DNA of 64,000 bases from Streptomyces noursei (GTDB taxonomy: Bacteria; Actinomycetota; Actinomycetes; Streptomycetales; Streptomycetaceae): NCBI RefSeq assembly GCF_001646665.1, contig NZ_LWBU01000035.1:62001-126000 (forward strand), given 5' to 3'. Below the pieces are notes generated by a model. The model was not told where the DNA came from. It saw only the letters and a list, made by a program, of their open reading frames with translations, and made no database searches. Made by a program: the position numbers and the translations under genes. This document shows positions 28,037 through 35,244 of the stretch, one piece after another. Position 1 is the first letter of the stretch. Each line of letters opens with the position of its first letter.

Positions 28037-28080
28037 TATAGTTAAATTTCGATAGGGTTTAGGAACAGCAAGAACAGGTG

Positions 28081-28656
28081 ATGGTTGTGGTTCGGGCAGG
28101 ACTGAACCCGGAGCGGCTGACGCTCGCCGGTGCGGATCTGGCCGACGAGGCCGGTTTCGAGCAGGTGACCCTGTCCGCGCTCGCCCGGCGTTTCGACGTG
28201 AAGCCGGCGAGCCTGTACGCGCATGTGAAGAACTCCCACGAACTCAAGACCCGGATCGCGCTGTTCGCGCTGGAGGAACTCGCCGACCGGGTCGCCGACG
28301 CCGTTGCCGGGCGCGCGGGCAAGGACGCGTTGATGGCCTTCGCGAACGCCTACCGGGACTACGCCCGGGCACACCCCGGCCGGTACGAAGCAGCGCGGTA
28401 CCGGCTCGACCCGCAGACCGCCGCCGCCGGCGCCGGCGTCCGGCACGCGCAGATGACGCGGGCGATCCTGCGCGGCTACGACCTGGCCGAGCCGGACCAG
28501 ACGCACGCGGTCCGCATGCTGGGCAGCGTCTTCCACGGCTACGCCTCCCTGGAGGCGGCCGGCGCTTTCGACCACACGGACGTCGCCGCGCAGCAGTCCT
28601 GGGCATGGACCCTGGACTGCCTCGACACCGCGTTGCGGAGCCGGTCCACCTCCTGA
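28081..28656 (+). CDS. TetR/AcrR-family regulator
   Basis: A 191-residue regulator. The N-terminal helix-turn-helix spans about residues 10-52: ERLTLAGADLADEAGFEQVT, then LSALARRFDVKPASLYAHVK, ending in the TetR signature SLYAHVKN. The C-terminal ligand domain holds DYARAHPGRYEAAR and FHGYASLEAAGAF, which match the WHG-type TetR C-terminal domain. A GTG one codon earlier is an alternative start; the binding site is weak. It is 57 bases upstream of the SGNH hydrolase on the same strand, which it may co-express and control. Confidence 0.9.
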   Translation: MVVVRAGLNPERLTLAGADLADEAGFEQVTLSALARRFDVKPASLYAHVKNSHELKTRIALFALEELADRVADAVAGRAGKDALMAFANAYRDYARAHPGRYEAARYRLDPQTAAAGAGVRHAQMTRAILRGYDLAEPDQTHAVRMLGSVFHGYASLEAAGAFDHTDVAAQQSWAWTLDCLDTALRSRSTS

Positions 28657-28713
28657 CCGGCCGCGTCACCCGCGACGGGGGTCCCCATCCCGACCAGACA
28701 CCGGCTTGAGGCA

Positions 28714-29892
28714 ATGAGCACCGAACAGAAGCTGATCACCACCCCCGTCACCGCCGACTTCCTGCGCGGACACCTCGACGTGGAAGAAACCGCCCATGGC
28801 CTGCTGCCGCACCGGCTGCCCGCCTGGGCGCGCCGCCGCATCCCCGATGACCGGCTGGCCGTGGCCGAGGCCCAGCCCTCCGGCGTCCGGCTGGCCTTCC
28901 GTACCAGCGCCACCACCATCCGCCTGGACGCCCTCCCCACCAAGCGCGTCCACCGGGGTTTCCCGCCCCCGCCGGACGGCATCTACGACCTCCTCGTCGA
29001 CGGCCGCCTCACCAGCCAGGCCACCGTGGCCGGCGGGAACCTGCACACCATCACCGACATGCGGACCCAGACCGCGGAATTCACCCCGGGCCCGGCGGGC
29101 ACCGCCCACTTCACCGACCTGCCCAACGGCGGGAAGGACATCGAGATCTGGCTCCCGCACGGGGAGATCACCGAGGTCATCGCCCTGCGCACCGACGCCC
29201 CCGTCGAACCCGCCCCGGTTACGGGGCGCCGCGTGTGGCTGCACCACGGCAGCTCCATCAGCCATGGATCCAACGCCGTCTTTCCCAGCACCATCTGGCC
29301 CGCCCTGGCCGCCTCCGCGGGCGATGTGGAGCTGATCAACCTCGGGTTCGGCGGCAGCGCACTGGTCGACCCGTTCACCGCCCGCGCGATGCGCGACACC
29401 CGCGCGGACCTGATCAGCCTCAAGCTCGGCATCAACGTCGTCAACGGCGACACCATGCGCCTGCGCGCGTTCGTCCCCGCCGTCCACGGCTTCCTCGACA
29501 CCATCCGCGAGGGCCACCCCACAACCCCCTTGCTCCTGGTCTCCCCCATCCTGTGTCCGACCCACGAGAACACTCCCGGGCCTCTCATGCCGGACCTCTC
29601 CAGCGGAACCCTGACCTTCAAGGCCACCGGTGATCCGGCCGAGACCGCCGCCGGACGGCTGACACTCACGATCGTCCGCGACGTCCTGGCCGACATCGTC
29701 AGGCAGCGGTCCATCGAGGACCCCCATCTCCACTACCTCGACGGACTCGATCTCTACGGCGAGAGCGACCACGACGAGTTCCCCCTGCCGGACGCGATCC
29801 ACCCCAGCCCCGAAGGACACCGCCGCATCGGGGAGAACTTCGCCAAGCTCGTCTTCGCGGACGACGGGCCCTTCGCCATCCCGACCGGCTGA
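28714..29892 (+). CDS. SGNH/GDSL hydrolase-family protein
   Basis: A 392-residue protein with an N-terminal carbohydrate-binding-like beta domain (residues 20-165, including HRGFPPPPDGIYDLLVDG) and a C-terminal SGNH hydrolase. Block I is HHGSSISHGSN (catalytic Ser), block II NLGFGGSALV, block III GINVVNGD and block V DAIHPSPEGHRR with the Asp-His dyad. No signal peptide is present, so it is probably cytosolic. This two-part layout occurs in GDSL esterases acting on acetylated sugars or lipids. It follows the TetR gene and probably shares its transcript. Confidence 0.85.
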   Translation: MSTEQKLITTPVTADFLRGHLDVEETAHGLLPHRLPAWARRRIPDDRLAVAEAQPSGVRLAFRTSATTIRLDALPTKRVHRGFPPPPDGIYDLLVDGRLTSQATVAGGNLHTITDMRTQTAEFTPGPAGTAHFTDLPNGGKDIEIWLPHGEITEVIALRTDAPVEPAPVTGRRVWLHHGSSISHGSNAVFPSTIWPALAASAGDVELINLGFGGSALVDPFTARAMRDTRADLISLKLGINVVNGDTMRLRAFVPAVHGFLDTIREGHPTTPLLLVSPILCPTHENTPGPLMPDLSSGTLTFKATGDPAETAAGRLTLTIVRDVLADIVRQRSIEDPHLHYLDGLDLYGESDHDEFPLPDAIHPSPEGHRRIGENFAKLVFADDGPFAIPTG

Positions 29893-30016
29893 CCCGGACA
29901 CCCGTGCCCCGGCGGGGAGAGCAGGACCGCCGAGTCCTCCGTACCGCACGACCCCGCAGGCGAACCGGACTCGGCCGCACGTCCCGGGACTGCCCACCGG
30001 GGCAGGCCGGAGGCCG

Positions 30017-30967
30017 TCACCGGTTGGCTGTCAGGAGAGCGTGGGCGTGGCGGACCAGTGCCCGGCGTACCTCGTCGGGGGAGAGCACGGTGAGCGGTGT
30101 GGCCAGGCCGAGGAGGTAGATGGCGAGCTGATCGGCGCTGTTGCCGCCGATCTCGACCACGGTGGCTTCCGGGCCGTCAGGGCGGTGTGTGCCAATGGTG
30201 GGTGGGATCGTCTGCAGGGCCCGGTCCAGCGGGAGCGGAAGGCGGACCGTCGTGCGGACGGGGTAGACGACGCTCGCTATCCCCCGGGAGACGAGTGCTG
30301 CGGCGTCGGGCGGATCGGTCACATCGGCCGGTTCCATGGTGGGGCGGACGCTCACCACCCGGTCGGCTCGAAAAGTGCGCCATTCCTGTTTGGCGACGTC
30401 CCGTGCGACCAGGTACCAGCGCAGGCCGGTATGGACCAGGCGGTAGGGGTCGACGGCTCGCACGGAGACCCGGCCGGAGTGATCCCGGTAGGAGAGGGTG
30501 GCGCGCAACGCGCTGTGGCAGGCTCGCGCCAGTTCCAGCAGGAGAGGTGTGTCGATCTGCGACTCGCCGGAACGGGGCGTGTGTTCAAGCGTGCCGCCCA
30601 GCGCCTCCAGCTGGTCGGCGAGGCGGGTGGGCAAGCTCTGGCGGAGCTTGAGCAGCGCGGAGAGAGCGGCCTGCCCGGTGCCGAGGACTCCGCTGAGCGC
30701 GGTCTCGCGCAGCGCGACGGCGACGGCAAGGGCCTCTTCGTCGTCCAGGACCAGCGGCGGCGTCCGGACGCCGGGGCTGAGCCGGTAGCCGCCCCAGGGG
30801 CCGGGCGCCGATTCGACCCCGTAGCCCAGGTCTCTCAGCCGGGCGATGTCCCGGCGAACCGTGCGGTCGGTGACCGCCATGCGTTCGGCCAGTTCACGGC
30901 AGGTCCATTCGGAGCGCGCCGACAACAAAGACACCAGGCGCAGCAGCCGGGAGGAGGTTCTGATCAC
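30017..30967 (-). CDS. YafY-type HTH/WYL-domain regulator
   Basis: A 316-residue regulator. The DeoR-like winged helix is residues 1-60 (RLVSLLSARSEWTCRELAER, then DRTVRRDIARLRDLGYGV). A WYL domain lies at about residues 140-210 (ATLSYRDHSGRVSVRAVDPY, then LRWYLVARDVAKQEWRTFR), followed by a WCX-like extension. WYL proteins sense nucleotides or other ligands. The GTG start has GGGAG five bases upstream. It is divergent from the VOC gene with only 65 bases between, a layout in which such regulators usually control the partner. Confidence 0.9.
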   Translation of the reverse strand: MIRTSSRLLRLVSLLSARSEWTCRELAERMAVTDRTVRRDIARLRDLGYGVESAPGPWGGYRLSPGVRTPPLVLDDEEALAVAVALRETALSGVLGTGQAALSALLKLRQSLPTRLADQLEALGGTLEHTPRSGESQIDTPLLLELARACHSALRATLSYRDHSGRVSVRAVDPYRLVHTGLRWYLVARDVAKQEWRTFRADRVVSVRPTMEPADVTDPPDAAALVSRGIASVVYPVRTTVRLPLPLDRALQTIPPTIGTHRPDGPEATVVEIGGNSADQLAIYLLGLATPLTVLSPDEVRRALVRHAHALLTANR

Positions 30968-31032
30968 AATCTCCCAGTGTCCCGTACGACCAGGACACCA
31001 CCTGTCAGGGTCACGGCCTACGGTCCGGTCCC

Positions 31033-31407
31033 ATGAACAACCCAGAGATCCGACTGCTGTCCTTCGACTTCGACTGCCCCGACCCGGCTGAACTGGCCCG
31101 GTTCTACGGCGAAGCCCTCAACCTGCCCGTGCTGTACCGCAGCGACGACTTCGTCCTGCTGGGGCGGGAGGGAGCCCCAGGGCTCGGCTTCGTCCGCCAG
31201 GCCGACTTCCGGCCCCCGGCATGGCCCGACCCCGCGCACCCCAAGCAGGCCCACCTCGAACTGGGCGTCGACGACCTGGACGCCGCGCAGGAGCGGATGC
31301 TCGCCCTGGGCGCCGTCCTGCCTTCCTTCCAACCGCGCCCCGATGCGTGGCGGGTGCTCCTGGACCCGGCGGGCCACCCCTTCTGCCTGTCGACCCACGG
31401 GGTTTGA
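31033..31407 (+). CDS. VOC (glyoxalase/bleomycin resistance-like) protein
   Basis: A 124-residue VOC-superfamily protein with two beta-alpha-beta-beta-beta modules: IRLLSFDFDCPDPAELARFYGEAL, then GFVRQADFRPPAWPDPAHPK, then QAHLELGVDDLDAAQERMLALGA and WRVLLDPAGHPFCLS. The second module keeps HLEL and the PAGHPFCL ending typical of actinobacterial stand-alone VOC proteins; the metal or ligand is unknown. TACGGT lies 8 bases before the ATG and there is no binding site, which suggests a leaderless transcript. The divergent WYL regulator probably controls it. Confidence 0.88.
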   Translation: MNNPEIRLLSFDFDCPDPAELARFYGEALNLPVLYRSDDFVLLGREGAPGLGFVRQADFRPPAWPDPAHPKQAHLELGVDDLDAAQERMLALGAVLPSFQPRPDAWRVLLDPAGHPFCLSTHGV

Positions 31408-31510
31408 GCCCGCCGCCGGTCCCGTACGCGGCTCCGGTGAGGGGGCGGCGGAGACGTACGCCAAGCGTGATCGCAGCCTGCCCTACAGGGTGTCAACCAG
31501 TCTCAGTGAA

Positions 31511-31545
31511 CGCGCCGATCGGGAATCCGGTCCCCGATCGGCGCG
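31511..31545. terminator. Bidirectional hairpin between the VOC and hydrolase genes
   Basis: CGCGCCGATCGGG pairs perfectly with CCCGATCGGCGCG over a 9-base loop, in the 154-base convergent spacer. Confidence 0.75.
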
Positions 31546-31561
31546 TCAACGGGTCGCGGTC

Positions 31562-32293
31562 TCAGGTGAGATGCCGGGCGAAGAACCTCAGCGTGCTCTC
31601 CAGCTCGAACGCCGGGATCTCTCCGTGCTTGCCGGGGTTGGCGTGCAAGGTCTTCTCGGCCGAGGCCAGGGCGTCGAACAGCGCCAAGCTCTGCACCCGC
31701 GGTACCCGCTCGTCGTCCCACTGCACCAGGAACTCCACCGGAACGGTGATCCGCGCGGCGGCCTCCGCCGATGCCGGCGCACCGCCCAAGCCCAGCACCG
31801 CCGCGCGGACCCGCGGTTCGGCAGCGACGAACGGAACGCCGAGGCCGCACCCCAGCGAAACTCCCCAGTAGCCGACCGGGCCGGCGCCGACGTGTTCGAG
31901 TCGCTGTACCGCGTCCAGGACCGCCCGCCATTCCGGCACGGTCCGCCGGGCCACGAGTGCCTGGAAGTCGGCGATCAGCGGGGCCAGATCCTCACCGGCC
32001 GCCACGCGAGCCTGGTTCTCGGCCACGAGCCGGTCGTACTCCTCGACCTTCGGCCGGTCGCCATGGGCGGGAACGTCGACCGCCACGACCGCGAAACCGC
32101 ATTCGGTCACGAAGCGGTGTGCACGAGCCAGGATGCCAGGGGCCTTCTTGTGCTGACCGCCACCGTGTCCCATCAGGACGAGCGGACGAGTGGCGACGGC
32201 ACCTTCCGGTGTCCACAACACGCCAGGTATCTCGCCGAGGGTGAAGAGTTGTTCGCGGACGCCGTCGGACGACGTCTCAGAGATGAAGCGCAC
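31562..32293 (-). CDS. Alpha/beta hydrolase, dienelactone hydrolase-like
   Basis: A 243-residue cytosolic hydrolase. The oxyanion loop is LMGHGGGQHKK, the nucleophile elbow is GYWGVSLGCGLG (Ser in G-V-S-L-G), the acid probably lies in VEFLVQWDDERVP and the His in NPGKHGEIPAFE. A helical lid fills residues 85-125. The GTG start has only a distant GAAAGG, so the N-terminus is less certain. It does not resemble the hydrolase near 5.2 kb closely. The substrate is unknown. Confidence 0.82.
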   Translation of the reverse strand: MRFISETSSDGVREQLFTLGEIPGVLWTPEGAVATRPLVLMGHGGGQHKKAPGILARAHRFVTECGFAVVAVDVPAHGDRPKVEEYDRLVAENQARVAAGEDLAPLIADFQALVARRTVPEWRAVLDAVQRLEHVGAGPVGYWGVSLGCGLGVPFVAAEPRVRAAVLGLGGAPASAEAAARITVPVEFLVQWDDERVPRVQSLALFDALASAEKTLHANPGKHGEIPAFELESTLRFFARHLT

Positions 32294-32693
32294 AGCGATT
32301 CATGCCTTTCGGGATGCCTCCGCGGGCGCTCCCAAAGCCATGCGAGGGAGGGAGGCCCGACCTGTCAAAGCGTTGATCGGTCTCACCTCCTTCGGTTCGC
32401 AGCGGTGCACGGCGGCAGGAACGTATCACGAAGGACTTCGCCTGACCCGGGCGGAGGCCGACGAGGCGAAGGTTGGGACGGCACCGGGCGATCCGAACGA
32501 AACGGCCCAGCCTCCCGTGTACCGGCGGGGAGTCGGAGCCGTGAGGGAAATCGCGACCGGCATCGCTGGGAACCGGTTCGGAGCTGAGCAGGAAGCGAGG
32601 CTGCCGCGTCTCGGTGGCTTCTGTCGAGGGGAGCAAGCGCTGGGCGGAACAACCCGGTCGACGGGGACCGGTGCGATACCTGATCATGCGTCC
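32294..32693. other. Divergent intergenic region, no gene seen
   Basis: These 400 bases lie between the hydrolase start and the DUF6584-like gene and hold both promoters. An open frame runs rightwards through most of it in phase with the next gene, but its composition is not protein-like and no binding site supports an earlier start. Confidence 0.4.
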
Positions 32694-33224
32694 ATGTCGC
32701 TGAGAGAGACCCTTGCCCGAGTCGATGCGGACCTGGCCGCCGGCCGGGTTCCCGTCGCGCGCCAGCGTCTGCGCGGTCTGGTCTCGTCCTTCCCGTACGA
32801 CCTGACGCTCCGCCGCCGTCTGGCCGAGGTGTACCGGCTCTACGGGGATGCCGCCGAGGCCGGACGCTGGATGTACCTCGAGGAGGACCGGATCGCCGCC
32901 GAGACCGCCGCCTTCGAGCAGCGGTACGGGTCTCCCGCATGGCGAATGAAGGCCCTCGCCTGGCGCGGTCCCGAGGCGATGGCCGCCACTCCCTTCGCGG
33001 AGAGGCAGCTGGTCGCGGTGCGGACCGCCTGCGCCGAGGAGCTGGGACATCCCGTCGACTGGGACGACCCCGCCTCTTACCGGGACGGCCTGGAGGAGAA
33101 GTACGAGGAGGTGCCCTTCCGGCCGTGGACGGTCGGCGGTGTGCTGACGGGCGGCGGTTGCCTGGTGGGGGCGCTCGCGTTCATCGCGGTCTGGGTGAAC
33201 GGAGTCGTCGCCCTCTTCGACTGA
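32694..33224 (+). CDS. DUF6584-like tetratricopeptide-style protein with a C-terminal membrane helix
   Basis: A 176-residue protein. Residues 1-65 are a helical repeat pair (RETLARVDADLAAGRVPVAR, then LRRRLAEVYRLYGDAAEAGRWMYL) that looks like a TPR unit. The middle is polar and acidic (LEEKYEEVPFRPW) and a hydrophobic helix closes the protein (GGCLVGALAFIAVWVNGVVALF). From memory this is the Streptomyces DUF6584 family, of unknown role. No clear ribosome binding site is seen at the ATG; it may be leaderless. Confidence 0.7.
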   Translation: MSLRETLARVDADLAAGRVPVARQRLRGLVSSFPYDLTLRRRLAEVYRLYGDAAEAGRWMYLEEDRIAAETAAFEQRYGSPAWRMKALAWRGPEAMAATPFAERQLVAVRTACAEELGHPVDWDDPASYRDGLEEKYEEVPFRPWTVGGVLTGGGCLVGALAFIAVWVNGVVALFD

Positions 33225-33517
33225 CCCGCAGGGTCGCGAGAGCCCGGTGGGGACGTGAGGCCCGGACTCGGGGGGTGTGCGGTCCGGTGGGGTGCCGGTC
33301 GCTTCCGGGTGGTGCGTACGCAGGGCGGGAGGGGTTCCGGACGGAGCGGTCCACGGCGGTGGGTCGGACGACCGCGACGGCACGCGGCGGGCTCCGGCGG
33401 GCTTCGGCGGGCTTCGGCGAAAAACTTCGCGGAGGGCGGCAACCTCCCGGCCACTCGCACGTCGTGGGGGGTGAAGGGCGTGATCCCGCGCCCCCAGATC
33501 CAGTCGGGAGAACCACC

Positions 33518-33934
33518 GTGCCCCACCTGAAGCGCGCCATCCTCACCGTCGCCGCCGTCGGCGCACTGAGCGCCGGCGCTCTGACCGCCGCCGGGCCGTC
33601 GTGGGCGGCCGCCGGGCCGGGCGCCGCACCGAGCGCGACGCCTTCGCCCGTTCCGTCGCCGGCCGCGACCGGTGCCCCGAGCGCCGTGCCGTCTGCCACC
33701 CCGTCGCCGACGGCCTCCGTCCCGCCGAGCACGATCCCCACCGCGGCACCGGCACCGGCGACCAGCGCCGCCCCGGGCTCCCCGCGGCCCAGCGCGGAGC
33801 CGTCCGCCGGGCCCGAGCTCGCGCATACTGGTGGCTCCAGCGCCACCAACACCGCCATGGGGGCCGGCGCCGCCGGGCTCATCGCGCTCGGGGCCGGGAC
33901 CGTGTTCCTCGTGCGGCGGCGCGCTTCCCGCTGA
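33518..33934 (+). CDS. Small secreted LAxTG sortase-substrate protein
   Basis: A 138-residue surface protein. A signal peptide (residues 1-32, HLKRAILTVAAVGALSAGAL then AWAAAG-like cleavage region) is followed by a Pro/Ser/Thr/Ala-rich stalk of about 65 residues. LAHTG then precedes a hydrophobic helix (AAGLIALGAGTVFLV) and a final RRRASR. LAxTG is the class E sortase signal in Streptomyces, so the protein should be fixed to the wall as a spacer without a globular domain. The GTG start has GGGAG nearby. It ends 22 bases before a sigma factor gene and may be co-transcribed with it. Confidence 0.8.
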   Translation: MPHLKRAILTVAAVGALSAGALTAAGPSWAAAGPGAAPSATPSPVPSPAATGAPSAVPSATPSPTASVPPSTIPTAAPAPATSAAPGSPRPSAEPSAGPELAHTGGSSATNTAMGAGAAGLIALGAGTVFLVRRRASR

Positions 33935-33956
33935 CGTGCTCGCTACGAGGAACCCC

Positions 33957-34640
33957 GTGCTCCACCACGCCCTGCCGTTCCGCCCGGCCGCACCCGTGCT
34001 CCCTCGGGTGCGACCGGGCGGCGGGCGGGGCGTGCGTGCGGCGCTCCGCGCCCTGTTGCTGCGCCGCGACCGGGTGGCGGCCGCCCCGCCCGTACCGCAC
34101 CCGCGTGAGGAACCGCGGTGGTCCGCGGGGCCGTACGGGGGCGCAGCAGCCGGACCGCCGACCGTCACCGACCTCTACCACGCCCACCGCCTGGGCATGG
34201 TGCGTCTCGCCGTGCTGCTCGTCGACGACCTGGCGACCGCCGAGGACGTCGTCCAGGACGCCTTCACCGCGCTCTACCGGCGTCACGGCGAGCACGTCTC
34301 CGAGGTCGACAACGCCTTGGCGTACCTGCGCACCTCGGTCGTCAACGCCTCGCGTTCGGTGCTGCGGCGCCGCCGGACGGCCCGTGCCTGGACGCCGCCC
34401 GCACCGGCCGACGTCCCCTCCGCCGAGGAGCACGTCGTGCTGGACGAGGCGCACCGGGAGGTTCTGGCCGCGCTGGGCCGGCTCACCCCGCGCCGCCGCC
34501 AGGTGCTGGTGCTGCGGTACTGGGCCGACCTCAGCGAGGCGGAGATCGCCCGCACCCTGGGGATCAGCCGGGGAGCGGTCAAGTCGAACGCCAGCCGTGC
34601 CCTGGACGCGCTGGAACGGATCCTGGAGGGACGGGTATGA
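33957..34640 (+). CDS. ECF sigma factor, SigE family
   Basis: A 227-residue group IV sigma factor. Region 2 spans TDLYHAHRLGMVRLAVLLVDDLATAEDVVQ and DAFTALYRRHG; region 4 is LTPRRRQVLVLRYWADLSEAEIARTLGIS and RGAVKSNASRALDALE. The Leu-rich SigE-like region 2 with a DxxxAEDVVQ motif fits the Streptomyces SigE family. A variable Arg/Pro-rich 70-residue extension precedes region 2. I chose the GTG at 33957 (GAGGA five bases upstream); a GTG seven codons earlier is possible. It is coupled by ATGA to the next gene, which probably encodes its membrane-bound partner. Confidence 0.88.
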   Translation: MLHHALPFRPAAPVLPRVRPGGGRGVRAALRALLLRRDRVAAAPPVPHPREEPRWSAGPYGGAAAGPPTVTDLYHAHRLGMVRLAVLLVDDLATAEDVVQDAFTALYRRHGEHVSEVDNALAYLRTSVVNASRSVLRRRRTARAWTPPAPADVPSAEEHVVLDEAHREVLAALGRLTPRRRQVLVLRYWADLSEAEIARTLGISRGAVKSNASRALDALERILEGRV

Positions 34641-35206
34641 GGGCCGACGGGGAACGCGGACGTGCCGTGGAGAGCCGGCTCCGTCAGGCGCTCGAGGCGC
34701 GTGCCGAGTCGGTGGGCGTACGGGACCTGCGGCCGACCGCGCCGCCGCGGCCGGCCGCCGGCCGGTCGTGGTGGTCCCCGTACGCCCGGGCCCGCAGGGT
34801 CCGGCTCGCGGGCGTGGCCGGTCTGGTGGCCGCGGTGGTGGCGGGGGTCGCCCACTTCGGGCCGGGTGCCGCTCCGGCCGGCCCCCGCCCCGTCCCGCCG
34901 GCCGGGCCGCCCGGCGTCACGTCACCGCCCCCCAGCCCGGCTCCCAGCCCGAGCCCTCGCCCGAGCTCCCCGGGCGGTGCACCCGTCCCCAACCCGAGCG
35001 GGACACCGACGCCGACGCCGGACCCGAGCGGGACACCGACGCCCGACCAGAGCGGGGCGAGCCCGGACCCGGGCGGGGCGCCACCGACCCGTACGGCGGA
35101 CGCGACGCCCAGCCCCCGGCCGAGCTTCACCGTGCCGCGGGACCCGGCCGCGGGGCCCTCCGCGGGGCCCTCCGCCACGCCCGGCTCCGGCGGCGCCGGT
35201 GCGTGA
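34637..35206 (+). CDS. Membrane protein with long Pro-rich exterior tail, probable sigma-factor partner
   Basis: A 189-residue protein. A cytoplasmic segment of about 55 residues (AVESRLRQALEARAESVGVRDL) is followed by a single membrane helix (VRLAGVAGLVAAVVAGVAHF). About 110 residues rich in Pro, Ser, Thr and Gly follow, with repeats such as PNPSGTPTPTPDPSGTPTPD. The coupled position after a SigE-type sigma factor suggests an anti-sigma or co-sensor role, but there is no zinc-binding HxxxCxxC motif. The stalk could span peptidoglycan and report wall state. The function is inferred from context only. Confidence 0.65.
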   Translation: MRADGERGRAVESRLRQALEARAESVGVRDLRPTAPPRPAAGRSWWSPYARARRVRLAGVAGLVAAVVAGVAHFGPGAAPAGPRPVPPAGPPGVTSPPPSPAPSPSPRPSSPGGAPVPNPSGTPTPTPDPSGTPTPDQSGASPDPGGAPPTRTADATPSPRPSFTVPRDPAAGPSAGPSATPGSGGAGA

Positions 35207-35244
35207 GGGAGCGGGGCCACCGCCTCCTCCCGGGCGCGCTCGCC

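Noticed and set aside
27200..28045. Long + strand and - strand frames in the terpene synthase leader
   Set aside because: They lack binding sites and have chance-type composition; the only supported frame is the 32-codon one.
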